Shown: piece after piece, positions 1 through 9,832 of the stretch | Position numbering within the stretch: position 1 is the first letter of the stretch | Layout of the letters: each line of letters begins with the position of its first letter | Source: Colwellia echini | GTDB lineage: Bacteria; Pseudomonadota; Gammaproteobacteria; Enterobacterales; Alteromonadaceae | DNA: 64,000 bases | Assembly: GCF_002843355.2 (NCBI RefSeq) | Contig: NZ_PJAI02000005.1 | Location: 166,663-230,662, forward strand | Direction of reading: 5' to 3' | Notes under the pieces: model-generated | Seen by the model: the letters and a program-made list of their open reading frames with translations, nothing else | What the model was told of the DNA's origin: nothing | The model's database searches: none | Position numbers and translations under genes: made by a program

Positions 1-1612
1 ATCCCATGTTGGCATCCATACCTAGTAAGGTAGCTAACCAATAAACACTACGTACATAACTGGTACGCGTATCTAAGTCACGCCATTGGCCTGAAGATAA
101 GAAATGAGATTCAGAGTTAATGTTTATTTTATCTGGGGCAACTGATTCCATAAAGTCATGGAACATAGCGACTAATCCCCATGAATAGGCATATTTTTCT
201 ATCCATTCAGAAGATTTACCAGGTCTAATATTTTCACTACCAAACGCTTTAGCGTCATGACCTACCATAGTCGTTAATTCAGCTAAGGCTTCAGTATCGA
301 TACCACCAGAGCGTGAGTCGTACATAAACATACGTGGCATTACTTTAATATGGGTGGCAGCATCAGCATTAACAGAATGTAACTCATTTTGCATAAACGT
401 AAACCAGTTTGTACTGCGGTCCATATTGTAACGAGACCAGTCGTACCAAATAGGTTGACCTAAAAGCTCAGGATCAATAGGAATTTCTATTTCTACTTTA
501 TCGAAGCTAGTAAAAGATGTTCCCCAGTTTTTATTCAAAGCGTTTAGATTACCGGCATATTTATTATCTAACCAGCTACGAAAGTTATTTACGGTATAAG
601 AAGAAATCGAAGTCATTTCTTCAAAGTTAGCTGTCCAGTGTCCTTTTTCAGCAAACCAATGTGGTTCATTAGCTAAAACAAAGCCTAATTCAGTAACTTT
701 TTTACCTTTAGTTAATTCGCCTGTTTCACGGATAATTTTACCCCATACATCACGTACAAGCGGATTATCTATGTCAAAGCCAGTAAACAATGAGCGTCCT
801 TTACGTACTTCTGGCTCTTGTTTTTCAACCCATTCAGGAATACCCATGATCCAAAAATATAAAAAACCAACATTAGTATCAGGGATATCTGTTAATTCTT
901 TCATTAAATCTTGATCAAATGTGCCATCTTCTTTTAATAAGAATGAGTTAATTGCACGGTCATGATCTACTGGATAAAGGTTTTCACCACCATGGTAGAG
1001 AGCACCTAGATGATCATTATAAATATCAGTATTTGTTAAAGGTTGGCCAACTGTTTTAGAGAAATAATCGTAAGGGAAAATGGGCTTACCATTACTAATA
1101 AACATATTATCGCTAGCTTTAGTTCCTTGCCAATCAACTTTATTAACAGGACGACGTTTAATTTCACCACGTAATTCTTGGCCTAATACATCGATACCCT
1201 TAGTTAAAATATCGATAACTTTTTGACGTTCAAAATCAGGTAGTTCTGCAGCTAATTCTACTTTGTCAGCTGCATAATAACGTTCATAGCCAAACGCCAT
1301 TTCAATAGCTTTAGGATTAGCTTCATCCCAGTTCGCGAATTTAAGAAACTGTTCAGAGAACCAAACAATTGTTTCTTCTCTAGCAACATCAATGTTTTTA
1401 GCGCGTGCTTGATCCATCATACTCAAAAGAGTTTTTAACTGTACTCGAGCTTCTTGCTCTAAAGCGCTTTGGGCTGAAATATCTGTCTCAGCAACTTCAA
1501 CCGCCTCAACTGCAACTTGAGGGGTGTTAACCTGAGTACTCTGTTCTTGACTACAACCAGTAGTTAATAAAAGAGCTGAAGCAATAGCTACTCCTATGAG
1601 TGTTCTATTCAT
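1..1612 (-). CDS. Secreted TIM-barrel glycoside hydrolase lipoprotein, C-terminus cut by window edge
   Basis: About 537 residues are visible and the frame stays open to the edge. The start is the ATG at 1612. A lipoprotein signal with a Thr-Thr-Gly-Cys lipobox (Cys20) points to an envelope-anchored enzyme. A helical N-terminal part precedes a TIM-barrel-like region with an Asn-Glu-Pro-His-Trp motif (about residue 317), typical of the clan GH-A acid/base strand. A Ser-Glu-Ser near residue 490 could supply the nucleophile. The stretch after Asn-Glu-Pro, with a WL..KY..LN..WGT pattern, recalls agarase or GH42-like galactan hydrolases (GH86, GH167). I cannot fix the family without a search. The two GH82-like neighbours support a red-algal galactan substrate. 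A motif shared with the regulator region lies 64 bp upstream of the start. Confidence 0.75.
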   Translation of the reverse strand, partial: MNRTLIGVAIASALLLTTGCSQEQSTQVNTPQVAVEAVEVAETDISAQSALEQEARVQLKTLLSMMDQARAKNIDVAREETIVWFSEQFLKFANWDEANPKAIEMAFGYERYYAADKVELAAELPDFERQKVIDILTKGIDVLGQELRGEIKRRPVNKVDWQGTKASDNMFISNGKPIFPYDYFSKTVGQPLTNTDIYNDHLGALYHGGENLYPVDHDRAINSFLLKEDGTFDQDLMKELTDIPDTNVGFLYFWIMGIPEWVEKQEPEVRKGRSLFTGFDIDNPLVRDVWGKIIRETGELTKGKKVTELGFVLANEPHWFAEKGHWTANFEEMTSISSYTVNNFRSWLDNKYAGNLNALNKNWGTSFTSFDKVEIEIPIDPELLGQPIWYDWSRYNMDRSTNWFTFMQNELHSVNADAATHIKVMPRMFMYDSRSGGIDTEALAELTTMVGHDAKAFGSENIRPGKSSEWIEKYAYSWGLVAMFHDFMESVAPDKININSESHFLSSGQWRDLDTRTSYVRSVYWLATLLGMDANMG

Positions 1613-1675
1613 GATTTATCTCACTGTGGTTCATTAACAAATTTATTTATACAATTACACCACATAATACATACA

Positions 1676-1689
1676 TAAACATCATATGT
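1676..1689. promoter_or_regulatory. Candidate operator of the GntR regulator (copy 1)
   Basis: The 14-mer TAAACATCATATGT sits about 64 bp upstream of the glycoside hydrolase start. It is repeated exactly at 7029-7042 in the divergent regulator region. Its AAACAT...ATGTTT symmetry is only partial here. GntR/FadR proteins bind short inverted repeats, so a shared regulator site is a reasonable inference, not a demonstrated one. Confidence 0.45.
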
Positions 1690-1740
1690 ATACAGTATTA
1701 TGAAGTGATTGCGTCTTTTACGGTTAAAGCGCACAAAATA

Positions 1741-1764
1741 TAAAAGACCGAATGTTATTCGGCC
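1741..1764 (-). terminator. Rho-independent terminator after the 758-aa beta-helix gene
   Basis: Read on the minus strand, GGCCGAAT and ATTCGGTC form an 8-bp stem with one G-U pair and a 3-nt loop, followed by TTTTA. It lies about 45 bp past the stop codon at 1811. Confidence 0.75.
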
Positions 1765-1810
1765 TTCACATGATTATTAAATATACTTTAAATACATTAG
1801 GTTAGTAATT

Positions 1811-4087
1811 TTATTTATTTATAAAATCAGTTGCTTTCGTACCATTTGGCTCGCGCATATCACCTCTATATAAAATTAATGTATTTTCAGGTAAACCATT
1901 TGAAGTGATATTTGCCTGGGTGAAGTCAACAGGATAAAAGCCTTCTGTTGCTGACTCATCACCTACTTCTGTAGCAGATAACATAGATAAAGCTAAAACA
2001 GGCGCAGTTGGAAAAATCTTATACCAGCGTGTACCTGATGGGTTATCAAAGCTGTTAGGTGTCAGTGCAGCTAGTTGTGCAGCCGTTTGTGTGCCTGTAA
2101 TTGTTTTTTCTTGTAAATCCGCTCGTGTTAATTGATCCATACGTTTGCCGTGTAAGTTAGCTAAGTATTGACGATGTGCATCAGTAATTAAATAGGTGAT
2201 ATTATTACCTACTTCTGCAACAGGAGTATTAAACACGGTTTGTGTTAATGAAATATCGCCTTTAATCACTAAATTATTAATTCGACCACGGGTTAAATCA
2301 CGACAACTTGCTTTACAATTAAACGATCCTTTACCCACAAGTAGTGCGGTTCCGCTATCAATCGCTTCAATATTTTCAACAGTAATGTCTTTCATTATTT
2401 TAGAGTGTGGTTTTAACCAAACACCGGTAAAACCGTTTGTTACTTTCACATTAGAGATATTGATTTTATTCATTGATGATAAGTAAGGGCCTGAACGGTT
2501 AAAGTTATCATTGTCTGTACCATTACCCGCTTCTAAACGAACTCCGATGCCATTTACCGCTTCAATATTATTAATTTCTATCCAGTCGCCACCGTATACT
2601 TGTACTACACCATAACCAGTATGCGAATTAGTTGCACTAATGTTGTTAATCGAACCTTTGAGCGGGGTACGACCATAAGTAGGATTGCGTTGAATAGCGA
2701 ACATATCAGGCACAATACGTCCACGATTATCAATAAAATCACCATCACTATTTGTGGCTAACGGGGTATTAATAATATTCATAGGTATATTGGTACCACC
2801 ATCGTTATCGTAACGCTCTTCTAAAAAGACAGGTGTTGAGCCAAAGCGCCATGCATATGCGCCGTCTTTGTAATCTGCGTCAGCAAACATTTGAATAGCA
2901 ACTGACTCAGTATGGTTGTCGCGAATATAGATATCTGAAATGGCAAAGTTTTCGACATAAAATAAGCCAACCGGAATAGCGCGAGTTAAATTAACCACAC
3001 CATTACCGTTGCCGCCATTCATATAACCATAATTGTGCGGCATATTGGTGGTAGCATCAATCGTAAACTTTCTACCTGGTATCGTTGATCTTATTTCAAC
3101 ATTTTCAACTCGCTCTGATAGTAAATTTGAAGGTCCATTACTACGGCCAAACGAAAATAAAAACTGTTTGTTAGGGTTGCTGTTGGCGTTTCCTGTTGGG
3201 TGTGTATTTTCTTTAATACCACGCATTTCTAAAACAACGCCAGGCTCTACTTCGATACGTACATTTGAAGGCACCGCAATGTGCGATAAACTGAAACGTT
3301 TTTGTGTGCCGTTAGCTCGTAAAATAACAACGCCACCATTAGTTTCGTTTTTAGCGCGATTTAAAGCACTTTTTAAACGTGCTGTATCGTTTATTAAATT
3401 GGTAAAATTCGATACTGCCATTAATTCGGTAGGATTCTCATCAAATACTTTGTTTTCAAAAAAACCAATATTAGGACCGGTATAACCTTCTAAGTCAGTA
3501 TCGGTTGGTAATGAACCACTAGGCGGTAACGTTATCGTCGGTGGAGTGGCGCCAGATGCGTCAACAAGTTTGCCAACAGCGGCAATATCGCGTACACCAA
3601 CAGTATGGTTGTTTGGCGACTGTAGAAAAAATCGTAATTCATCCGCTTCGATATTAGGATCTGCAGTAAACCTTGTCCAGCCACCGTTATCAGTGGTTTG
3701 CCATGGCACTAGGTTTTTCCATGTTCCCTCTACTTTGTGCTGTACACGCCATCGGGATACTTGTTGATTAGCTGAGTTATCCTCTCGTAATGAGAAACTT
3801 AAATTATTAGCTGTAGGAAATTCAAAGCTAACCCATGCACTATTGCTAGTTGATTTAGCTTCTTGTGAAATATCACCAGATAAAACATTTGTTAATACAT
3901 CAATATCCCAGCTATTACTGGCATTTGAAAACGTGTCGTTGGTAGCTAAATCAAAGGTTTCACCTACTTCAACAGCCATCGCAGGGAATAAGCTTGCGCC
4001 TAGAATGATGGTTGTTAGTAAGCTTCGAACTGCTATTTTTTTGGGGGTATTAATTATTCTGGTTTTTATATTGTTATTTTTATTCAT
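1811..4087 (-). CDS. Secreted GH82-like right-handed beta-helix protein (iota-carrageenase relative)
   Basis: The 758-aa protein has a signal peptide ending near Ala-Met-Ala, a jelly-roll carbohydrate-binding-like domain (about 40-175), a Pro-rich linker and a beta-helix (about 220-640). The start at 4087 has GAGG 9 nt upstream; the longer frame from 4141 has no good ribosome site. From memory of the Alteromonas GH82 enzyme, the Gln in YGVVQVYGGD (Q496), the Glu in GVRLEAG (E519) and the His in KPHSKIM (H561) match its active-site Gln222, Glu245 and His281. Gln-Glu spacing is identical (23). The general-base Asp two residues after the Glu is Gly here. It is a close paralogue of the next upstream gene, so a carrageenan-type substrate is likely but unproven. 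Confidence 0.7.
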   Translation of the reverse strand: MNKNNNIKTRIINTPKKIAVRSLLTTIILGASLFPAMAVEVGETFDLATNDTFSNASNSWDIDVLTNVLSGDISQEAKSTSNSAWVSFEFPTANNLSFSLREDNSANQQVSRWRVQHKVEGTWKNLVPWQTTDNGGWTRFTADPNIEADELRFFLQSPNNHTVGVRDIAAVGKLVDASGATPPTITLPPSGSLPTDTDLEGYTGPNIGFFENKVFDENPTELMAVSNFTNLINDTARLKSALNRAKNETNGGVVILRANGTQKRFSLSHIAVPSNVRIEVEPGVVLEMRGIKENTHPTGNANSNPNKQFLFSFGRSNGPSNLLSERVENVEIRSTIPGRKFTIDATTNMPHNYGYMNGGNGNGVVNLTRAIPVGLFYVENFAISDIYIRDNHTESVAIQMFADADYKDGAYAWRFGSTPVFLEERYDNDGGTNIPMNIINTPLATNSDGDFIDNRGRIVPDMFAIQRNPTYGRTPLKGSINNISATNSHTGYGVVQVYGGDWIEINNIEAVNGIGVRLEAGNGTDNDNFNRSGPYLSSMNKINISNVKVTNGFTGVWLKPHSKIMKDITVENIEAIDSGTALLVGKGSFNCKASCRDLTRGRINNLVIKGDISLTQTVFNTPVAEVGNNITYLITDAHRQYLANLHGKRMDQLTRADLQEKTITGTQTAAQLAALTPNSFDNPSGTRWYKIFPTAPVLALSMLSATEVGDESATEGFYPVDFTQANITSNGLPENTLILYRGDMREPNGTKATDFINK

Positions 4088-4164
4088 TTGCATAGTCCTC
4101 ATTTTTAATTGTTTTACTAATCCATTTTTATTGTATTTCATTCCTGATTTATTCTGTTTTCATC

Positions 4165-4195
4165 AAAAAAGGGGGAAAGCATTACACTTTCCCCC
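4165..4195 (-). terminator. Strong rho-independent terminator after the 882-aa beta-helix gene
   Basis: On the minus strand a perfect 9-bp stem, GGGGGAAAG/CTTTCCCCC with a 7-nt loop, is followed by TTTTTT. It lies 18 bp past the stop at 4213 and separates the two paralogues into different transcripts. Confidence 0.9.
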
Positions 4196-4212
4196 TCCCT
4201 TCAAGATTAAAA

Positions 4213-6861
4213 TTATTTATTTATAAAATCAGTAGCTTCTGTCCCATTTGGCTCACGCATATCACCTCTATACAAAATCAAGGTACTTTCAGGTAAACCA
4301 TTTGATGTGATGTTAGCTTGACTAAAATCTACAGGATAAAAACCTTCTGTTGCTGACTCATCACCCACTTCTGTAGCTGACAACATAGATAAAGCTAATA
4401 CAGGTGCTGTTGGGAAGATTTTGTACCAACGTGTACCTGATGGATTATCAAAACTTTCAGGTGTAAGTGCAGCTAACTGTTCTTCTGTTTGCTCACCTGT
4501 AATCGTTTTTTGTTGTAAGTCACCACGAGTAAGTTGGTCAACATTTTTGCCGTTTAAATCAGCTAAGTATTGACGGTTAGTATCATTAATCAAATAGGTA
4601 ATGTTATTACCAACTTCAGCAACTGGTGCATCAAATACCGTTTGTGTTAAAGAAATATCACCTTTAATGACTAAGTTATTTATGCGACCTCGGGTTAAAT
4701 CACGACAACTTTCTTTACAGTTAAACGACCCCTTACCTACAAGTATCGCTGTACCTGTATCAATAGCTTGGATATTTTCAACTGTGATATCTTTCATTAT
4801 TTTAGAATGTGGTTTTAACCAAACACCGGTAAAGCCGTTTGTTACTTTCACGTTAGAAATATTAATTTTATTCATTGAGGATAAGTAAGGGCCTGAACGG
4901 TTAAAGTTATCGTTGTCAGTACCGTTACCCGCTTCTAAACGAACACCTATGCCATTGAATGCTTCAATATTGTCAATTTCTATCCAGTCTCCACCGTATA
5001 CTTGCACAACACCGTAACCAGTATGAGAGTGACTTGCTTTAATATTTTTAATCGAACCTTTAACTGGTGTTCTGCCATAGGTAGGGTTACGTTTAATAGC
5101 AAACATATCAGCAACAATTTCATCATTTTCGTTTAAGAAATTAGCAAAACTATCTGTTTTCAATGGTACGTTACTTGATCCTTCAAGTTGGTTAGTGCCA
5201 TCAGGATTATCTTTAACATAACGTTCTTCTAAATAGATAGGTTTAGAGCCAAAACGCCACGCATATGCACCATCTTTATAATCAGCATCGGCAAACATTT
5301 GTACAGCAACTGATTCAGTATGATTATCTTCAATGTTGATATCTGAAATAGCGAAGTTTTTCACATAGAACAAGCCTATAGGAATAGCACGAGTTAAATT
5401 AACCACCCCATTGCCGTTACCACCATCCATATAACCGTAGTTATGTGGCATATTAGTTGTTGCATCTATGGTGAATTTTTCACCTGGTACTGTTGATCTT
5501 ACTTCAACGTTTTCGATACGTTCAGCTAATAAATTACCAGGGCCATTACTACGACCAAATGAGAATAAAAATTGACGATTAGGTTTATTTATATTGTTGG
5601 CTTCATTCTGACTAGTTGGATAAAGGTCCTCCTTGATACCACGCATTTCAAGTACAACCCCAGGCTCTACCTCAATACGTATATTTGAAGGAACTGCAAT
5701 GTGCGATAAGCTGAAACGATTTTGACCATTAGCATTTGCGCGTAATATTACAACACCACCATCCTCTTCATTTTTTGATTGATTTAATGCTGTTTTTAAG
5801 CGGCTTGTATCATTCACTGTATCTGAAAATACCTCTTCAGCTACCAACTCTTTGGGCTCAAGATCAGAAACTTTATTTTCAAAAAAGCCTACATCAACTG
5901 TACTCACTCCATTTTCGTCAGTGTAACTTGTATAGCCCGTTAAATCGGTATCTAGCATGCCATCAGCAGGATTTGGTGTAGGGTTTGGATCAGGTTGTGC
6001 GCCATTAGCTTCACTAATAACTTTAAGTTGATTAATACCTAAATTAGCACCCTCTGCTCCTCTAAATCTAAAACGCACTTTTGTCGCTGAAATATTAGCA
6101 TCAGCTTTATAAGTGTTTAAGCCTGAACTTGCATCGCCCCAGGTTTTAAGTACCACCCAACCATTTTCATTTTGTTGAGCTACTTCCCAACTGGTCACTA
6201 GGTTTTCTGGTGTATTGTCTTGTGAAAAACTAAAAATAAGATTATTGCTTTCAACTATTTCAAAAATAATATAAACATTCGCATCAGCCGCGCCAATAAG
6301 CGTGGCAACCGCTTCTTGTGTATCAGTACCTTCAACTACACTTGATAATACAGCGCTATCCCAATGAGCGCTTGGAGCCATAGTAGCTACTGATAATAGG
6401 CTTTTAGCGGGTTCAACCTCATCGGCACCGTCATTATTATCTGTGTCATCAGTATTATCTGCACCGTCAGTATTATCTGCGCCGTCAGTATTATCTGTGC
6501 CGCCGGTATTATCTGTGCCGCCAGTATTATCTGTGCCGCCGGTATTATCTGTGCCGTCAGTATTATCTGTGCCGCCAGTATTATCTGTACCGTCAGTATT
6601 ACCTGTGCCGTCAGTATTATCTGTGCCGCCAGTATTATCTGTGCCGCCAGTATTATCTGTGCCGCCAGTATTATCTGTACCGTCAGTATTACCTGTGCCT
6701 CCTGTATTATCTGTACCGTCAGTATTACCTGTGCCGTCAGTATTATCTGTATTCTCGTCTATAACGACTGGTTCATCAGGATTGATTGAGTCCCCACAAC
6801 CGGTTGTTAATAACGCCGTTGCTGTAACAATTGCTAAAGTTAATTTGTTATTTATTATCAT
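4213..6861 (-). CDS. GH82-like beta-helix lipoprotein with repeat linker
   Basis: The 882-aa lipoprotein has its lipobox at Thr-Thr-Gly-Cys (Cys22). A long Asn-Thr-Gly-Gly-Thr-Asp-type repeat (about 36-145) separates the anchor from a jelly-roll domain (about 155-285) and a beta-helix (about 345-770). AGG 8 nt before the ATG supports the start. The C-terminal 550 residues are nearly collinear with the downstream paralogue. Q620, E643 and H685 are at the same spacing (23 and 42). The Asp expected two residues after the Glu is again Gly; two Asp residues follow a few positions later in a small insertion. The pair looks like one anchored and one released enzyme against the same algal galactan. 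Family placement is from remembered GH82 sequence. Confidence 0.72.
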   Translation of the reverse strand: MIINNKLTLAIVTATALLTTGCGDSINPDEPVVIDENTDNTDGTGNTDGTDNTGGTGNTDGTDNTGGTDNTGGTDNTGGTDNTDGTGNTDGTDNTGGTDNTDGTDNTGGTDNTGGTDNTGGTDNTDGADNTDGADNTDDTDNNDGADEVEPAKSLLSVATMAPSAHWDSAVLSSVVEGTDTQEAVATLIGAADANVYIIFEIVESNNLIFSFSQDNTPENLVTSWEVAQQNENGWVVLKTWGDASSGLNTYKADANISATKVRFRFRGAEGANLGINQLKVISEANGAQPDPNPTPNPADGMLDTDLTGYTSYTDENGVSTVDVGFFENKVSDLEPKELVAEEVFSDTVNDTSRLKTALNQSKNEEDGGVVILRANANGQNRFSLSHIAVPSNIRIEVEPGVVLEMRGIKEDLYPTSQNEANNINKPNRQFLFSFGRSNGPGNLLAERIENVEVRSTVPGEKFTIDATTNMPHNYGYMDGGNGNGVVNLTRAIPIGLFYVKNFAISDINIEDNHTESVAVQMFADADYKDGAYAWRFGSKPIYLEERYVKDNPDGTNQLEGSSNVPLKTDSFANFLNENDEIVADMFAIKRNPTYGRTPVKGSIKNIKASHSHTGYGVVQVYGGDWIEIDNIEAFNGIGVRLEAGNGTDNDNFNRSGPYLSSMNKINISNVKVTNGFTGVWLKPHSKIMKDITVENIQAIDTGTAILVGKGSFNCKESCRDLTRGRINNLVIKGDISLTQTVFDAPVAEVGNNITYLINDTNRQYLADLNGKNVDQLTRGDLQQKTITGEQTEEQLAALTPESFDNPSGTRWYKIFPTAPVLALSMLSATEVGDESATEGFYPVDFSQANITSNGLPESTLILYRGDMREPNGTEATDFINK
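6437..6760. repeat. In-frame minisatellite, Asn/Asp/Thr/Gly linker
   Basis: Roughly 18 copies of an 18-bp unit with small variations encode NTGGTD/NTDGTD repeats between the lipid anchor and the folded domains. It is probably a flexible spacer that holds the enzyme off the membrane. Copy number is likely to vary between strains. Confidence 0.85.
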
Positions 6862-7234
6862 ACTTATTACCTATTTTTTGAAAAAGCTACTTTTTTGACT
6901 AATTTTTAGTGCTTTGCAATTTCATATAAATCAATGATTTTATCGCTTACACTTTGTTTTTTTAATTTCCATTTTCTATTTAATTCTATGACGCTGGTTA
7001 TATAATGTACATTAACATGATACAATAGTAAACATCATATGTTTGTAGTTGTACGGAAATGTATTAAATATCATATAATCAATTGATATTTAATTAAAAA
7101 AACAACTTTTACGGTGTTTTATCTTAATTAGTAATGAGCAATACATGTTATGCAGATTGATTTCAATAGTGGTAAAAAGTGTAGAAGTGTTATAAAAAAA
7201 CCATAGAATTAAAATATTTTGTCAAGGAATAATA
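6862..7234. promoter_or_regulatory. Divergent promoter region between beta-helix lipoprotein and GntR gene
   Basis: This 373-bp AT-rich region drives genes in both directions. It contains the perfect palindrome AATGTACATT at 7004-7013 and the near-palindrome AAACATCATATGTTT at 7030-7044. The latter shares 14 bp (7029-7042) with the region upstream of the glycoside hydrolase at 1676-1689. No coding sequence is seen. Confidence 0.5.
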
Positions 7235-7987
7235 ATGAGTAACCGCAGGTTATTTTGGCGTATCGTTGAAAGTATTGAAGCGTCAATAGATTCTGGTCAT
7301 TACGCTATTGGATGCCGATTACCCCCAGAAAGAGCCCTTGCTGAAATATATAATGTTAGTAGACCAACAATCAGAGAAGCAATAATAGCCTTGGAAGTCA
7401 GAGGTCGTATAGAAGTAAAAACTGGATCAGGGGTTTATGTACTTGAGGATGCAACTAGAACTAGCTCGACTAAAATTTTGAATGCTTTTGAGGTTACTCA
7501 TGCTAGAGCACTTATTGAGGGTGAAGTTGCCGCTATCGCAGCTACCACAATTAATAAAGAAGAGCTTAAACAACTACATGCAACTATCATTACTATGAAA
7601 AATGAAAACAACATTGAAACAGCAGACGAAGAGTTCCATAAGGTTTTAGCTAAATCGACTAGAAATGGTGCTATGATTTTATCAGTTCAGAACCTTTGGA
7701 AGCTACGCTCGTTAACACCTGAGATTATCAATGATTATAACCGTGTTTGTATTCGTGATAACAAACAAACACTCACTGAACATAAAGCCATATACACTGC
7801 TTTAAAATCAGGTAACGCTTCTAAAGCACGACAAGCAATGCACAACCATTTCAATCGATTAATTAATTCACAATTTGAGGCTGTGGAATCAAAAACACTT
7901 GAAGAAGTTAAACGTAAAAACAATGAGAAAAGAGAGCTCTACTCTATACCCGCGTTAAAATTAACCAACTCTAGTATTTTATTATAA
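7235..7987 (+). CDS. GntR family transcriptional regulator, FadR/FCD subfamily
   Basis: The 250-aa protein has an N-terminal winged helix (about 8-75) with the family pattern LPPERALAEIYNVSRPTIREA. A C-terminal all-helical FCD domain (about 85-225) carries Asp and His residues of the usual metal/ligand site, for example EEFHKVLAKS and the His in MHNHF. AAGGA lies 7 nt before the ATG. It is divergent from the beta-helix enzyme gene and both promoter regions share a 14-bp motif. It is probably the local repressor, released by a sugar acid or oligosaccharide breakdown product. FadR-type regulators of uronate and algal sugar pathways are well known; the ligand here is not visible. Confidence 0.88.
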   Translation: MSNRRLFWRIVESIEASIDSGHYAIGCRLPPERALAEIYNVSRPTIREAIIALEVRGRIEVKTGSGVYVLEDATRTSSTKILNAFEVTHARALIEGEVAAIAATTINKEELKQLHATIITMKNENNIETADEEFHKVLAKSTRNGAMILSVQNLWKLRSLTPEIINDYNRVCIRDNKQTLTEHKAIYTALKSGNASKARQAMHNHFNRLINSQFEAVESKTLEEVKRKNNEKRELYSIPALKLTNSSILL

Positions 7988-8394
7988 ATGGGCTGTATTT
8001 ATGATGACGTACAAAATTACTAACTCAATTTACTAATGTTTTTTCGATATATATCTACAATTTGGTAAACAAGTTCATAGACTAGGTTTCGTATTTATTG
8101 TGACAGCTAGACTATGATTATCTTTATTATTATACCTAAATAGATATTATAACCATTCCATTAAATATGTGATTATTTATATTTGTGAAAATATCCAACT
8201 ACGTCGTTATTTAAAAATTAGAATAACTAGGTATAAAATAGAACACCGACTTAATGGAACTGGTATTAGCAAGCTATTTTACCGTTTTTACGTTGACGGG
8301 TTTTGTGGTTTAACTCCATTTCAATATTCTTCTTAAAAAGTAGTGTTCGTTAAGGTTATATATTTCTAATGTCTGTGGAGGTTTTAAAAATACT
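7988..8394. other. Intergenic, no gene seen
   Basis: This 407-bp AT-rich stretch has stops in all frames and no obvious terminator or RNA. It should contain the promoter of the following gene. Confidence 0.5.
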
Positions 8395-9249
8395 ATGCTT
8401 AAGTTTTTAATTTGTATTTCTTTGATTTCTACCTTAACCCTAAGTGGTTATGTGCAAGCTTTGGATGTTGTATATGCAGGTAAAAATGAAAACATTTATA
8501 TTAATCGGCTTTTAAGGCACGTATTAGCTTATTCTAAAAACAAAAATTATACGCCAAAAGCCTATGGTGAAAAACTACCACGTGGTCGAGAGTACAAATT
8601 TTTGGCTCAAGAAGGGGTAATTGATGTACTTGCTGATGGTGCAACACTTGAACGAGAAAGTAAATATTTACCTATTCGATTCCCTATTTTAAAAGGGTTA
8701 AATAGTTGGCGTATTTCATTAATTAACAAAGAAAATAAAGATATTTTTTTAAAGGTGTTCACCAACGAAGATTTGAAAGAATTCACTGCTGCACAATTTC
8801 ATTCCTGGTCAGACAGTGAAATATTATTGAGCAACGGAATTAAAGTCTATAAAGGAGGAAATCAAGAAGGTCTATATAGGATGTTGCACAAAAAACGCAT
8901 TGATTATTACCCTCGTTCACTTTTAGAAATAAATAGAGAGGCAAAAAATCACCAACACCTTAATATAATGATTGAGCCCTATATAATTATTCATTATCCC
9001 TCAGCCTTTTATTTTTATGTTAATAAAGAAAATTTTACGCTGGCCGCTGATATTAAGGAGGGGTTAGAAAAAGCGTTAAAGGATGGGAGTTTTGATCGAC
9101 TATTTATAGAATATTTTGGTGACCATGTTAACGAAGTAATAAACAGTAATCGGCGTGTATTTACATTAGATAATCCCTTACTTTCGGATAAAACACCATT
9201 ACAACGTAAAGAATTATGGATAAATTTTGATCAATCAATTAATAAATAG
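8395..9249 (+). CDS. Orphan periplasmic substrate-binding protein, SBP family 3-like
   Basis: The 284-aa protein has a signal peptide cleaved after about Val-Gln-Ala and the two-lobed periplasmic-binding-protein pattern, with conserved segments LPRGREYKFLAQEGVIDV and LEKALKDGSFDRLF. There is no lipobox. GGAGG lies about 13 nt from the ATG, a long spacing. No permease or ATPase is adjacent, so it is one of the stand-alone amino-acid-binding-like proteins common in Alteromonadales, perhaps a sensor or scavenger. The ligand is unknown. It lies just inside the proposed island border. Confidence 0.7.
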   Translation: MLKFLICISLISTLTLSGYVQALDVVYAGKNENIYINRLLRHVLAYSKNKNYTPKAYGEKLPRGREYKFLAQEGVIDVLADGATLERESKYLPIRFPILKGLNSWRISLINKENKDIFLKVFTNEDLKEFTAAQFHSWSDSEILLSNGIKVYKGGNQEGLYRMLHKKRIDYYPRSLLEINREAKNHQHLNIMIEPYIIIHYPSAFYFYVNKENFTLAADIKEGLEKALKDGSFDRLFIEYFGDHVNEVINSNRRVFTLDNPLLSDKTPLQRKELWINFDQSINK

Positions 9250-9389
9250 ATAAGCTGATTCATCAGATAACTTAGAAAGCCATTTTTCTGTATGCTTAAT
9301 TATGGTTGGGTAATCAACAGCTGTTATAACATCCGCTCTATAGACTTTAATATTATCTGACTAACGTTGAATTGTACTTAACCGTTTTG

Positions 9390-9572
9390 TTATTCAATTT
9401 CGTATTTATCCCATCTTTCTTTCCAAGTATTCGCGAAGATGACTATACGGTCAAACGGTGTTTTGTTGAAAATAGCCAAGCTTGTTATAGCTGCATTCTC
9501 GCCTAGTTTCATGTGTTCTATATATCTAAACCCTAACCAGGTATATAAAGTATCCACAAATAGAAGTTTTTG
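9390..9572 (-). pseudogene. Possible decayed coding fragment, about 60 codons
   Basis: The minus strand is open for 60 codons and reads like protein (for example KTPFDRIVIFANTWKERWD) but begins right after a stop and has no clear start or ribosome site. I do not recognise the family. It may be the C-terminal scrap of a lost island gene. Part of the DNA resembles 40570-40615, so a dispersed repeat is the alternative. Confidence 0.25.
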
Positions 9573-9832
9573 TTAATTTTGATTGAATTAATATTGACCT
9601 ATCGTTAGCCAAACCAAAAAAGGTGGCATTAGAATGTTGAAGTAGTAATTCTTCCAAAGATAAACTTTAAAATAGTAGTTAGATTTTGTGACAAAACTAA
9701 AATTTGACGAGAGTTGACCGAGTCTAAACTTGTCACCAACTGAATACTTAAAACCTAAGAAAACAAATGGTTAATAAACAAGACAACTTTAAGGTACATT
9801 AAAATAAGTTAGCGTCTGGTTAAAAATTAAAC

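Noticed and set aside
4139..4141. ATG at 4141 as the start of the 758-aa beta-helix protein
   Set aside because: It adds 18 residues before the signal peptide and lacks a ribosome site; GAGG is correctly spaced for the ATG at 4087.
6443..6898. Plus-strand open frame through the linker of the 882-aa lipoprotein
   Set aside because: It is an antisense shadow of an in-frame minisatellite, with Ser/Val/Leu/Pro repeats and no ribosome site.
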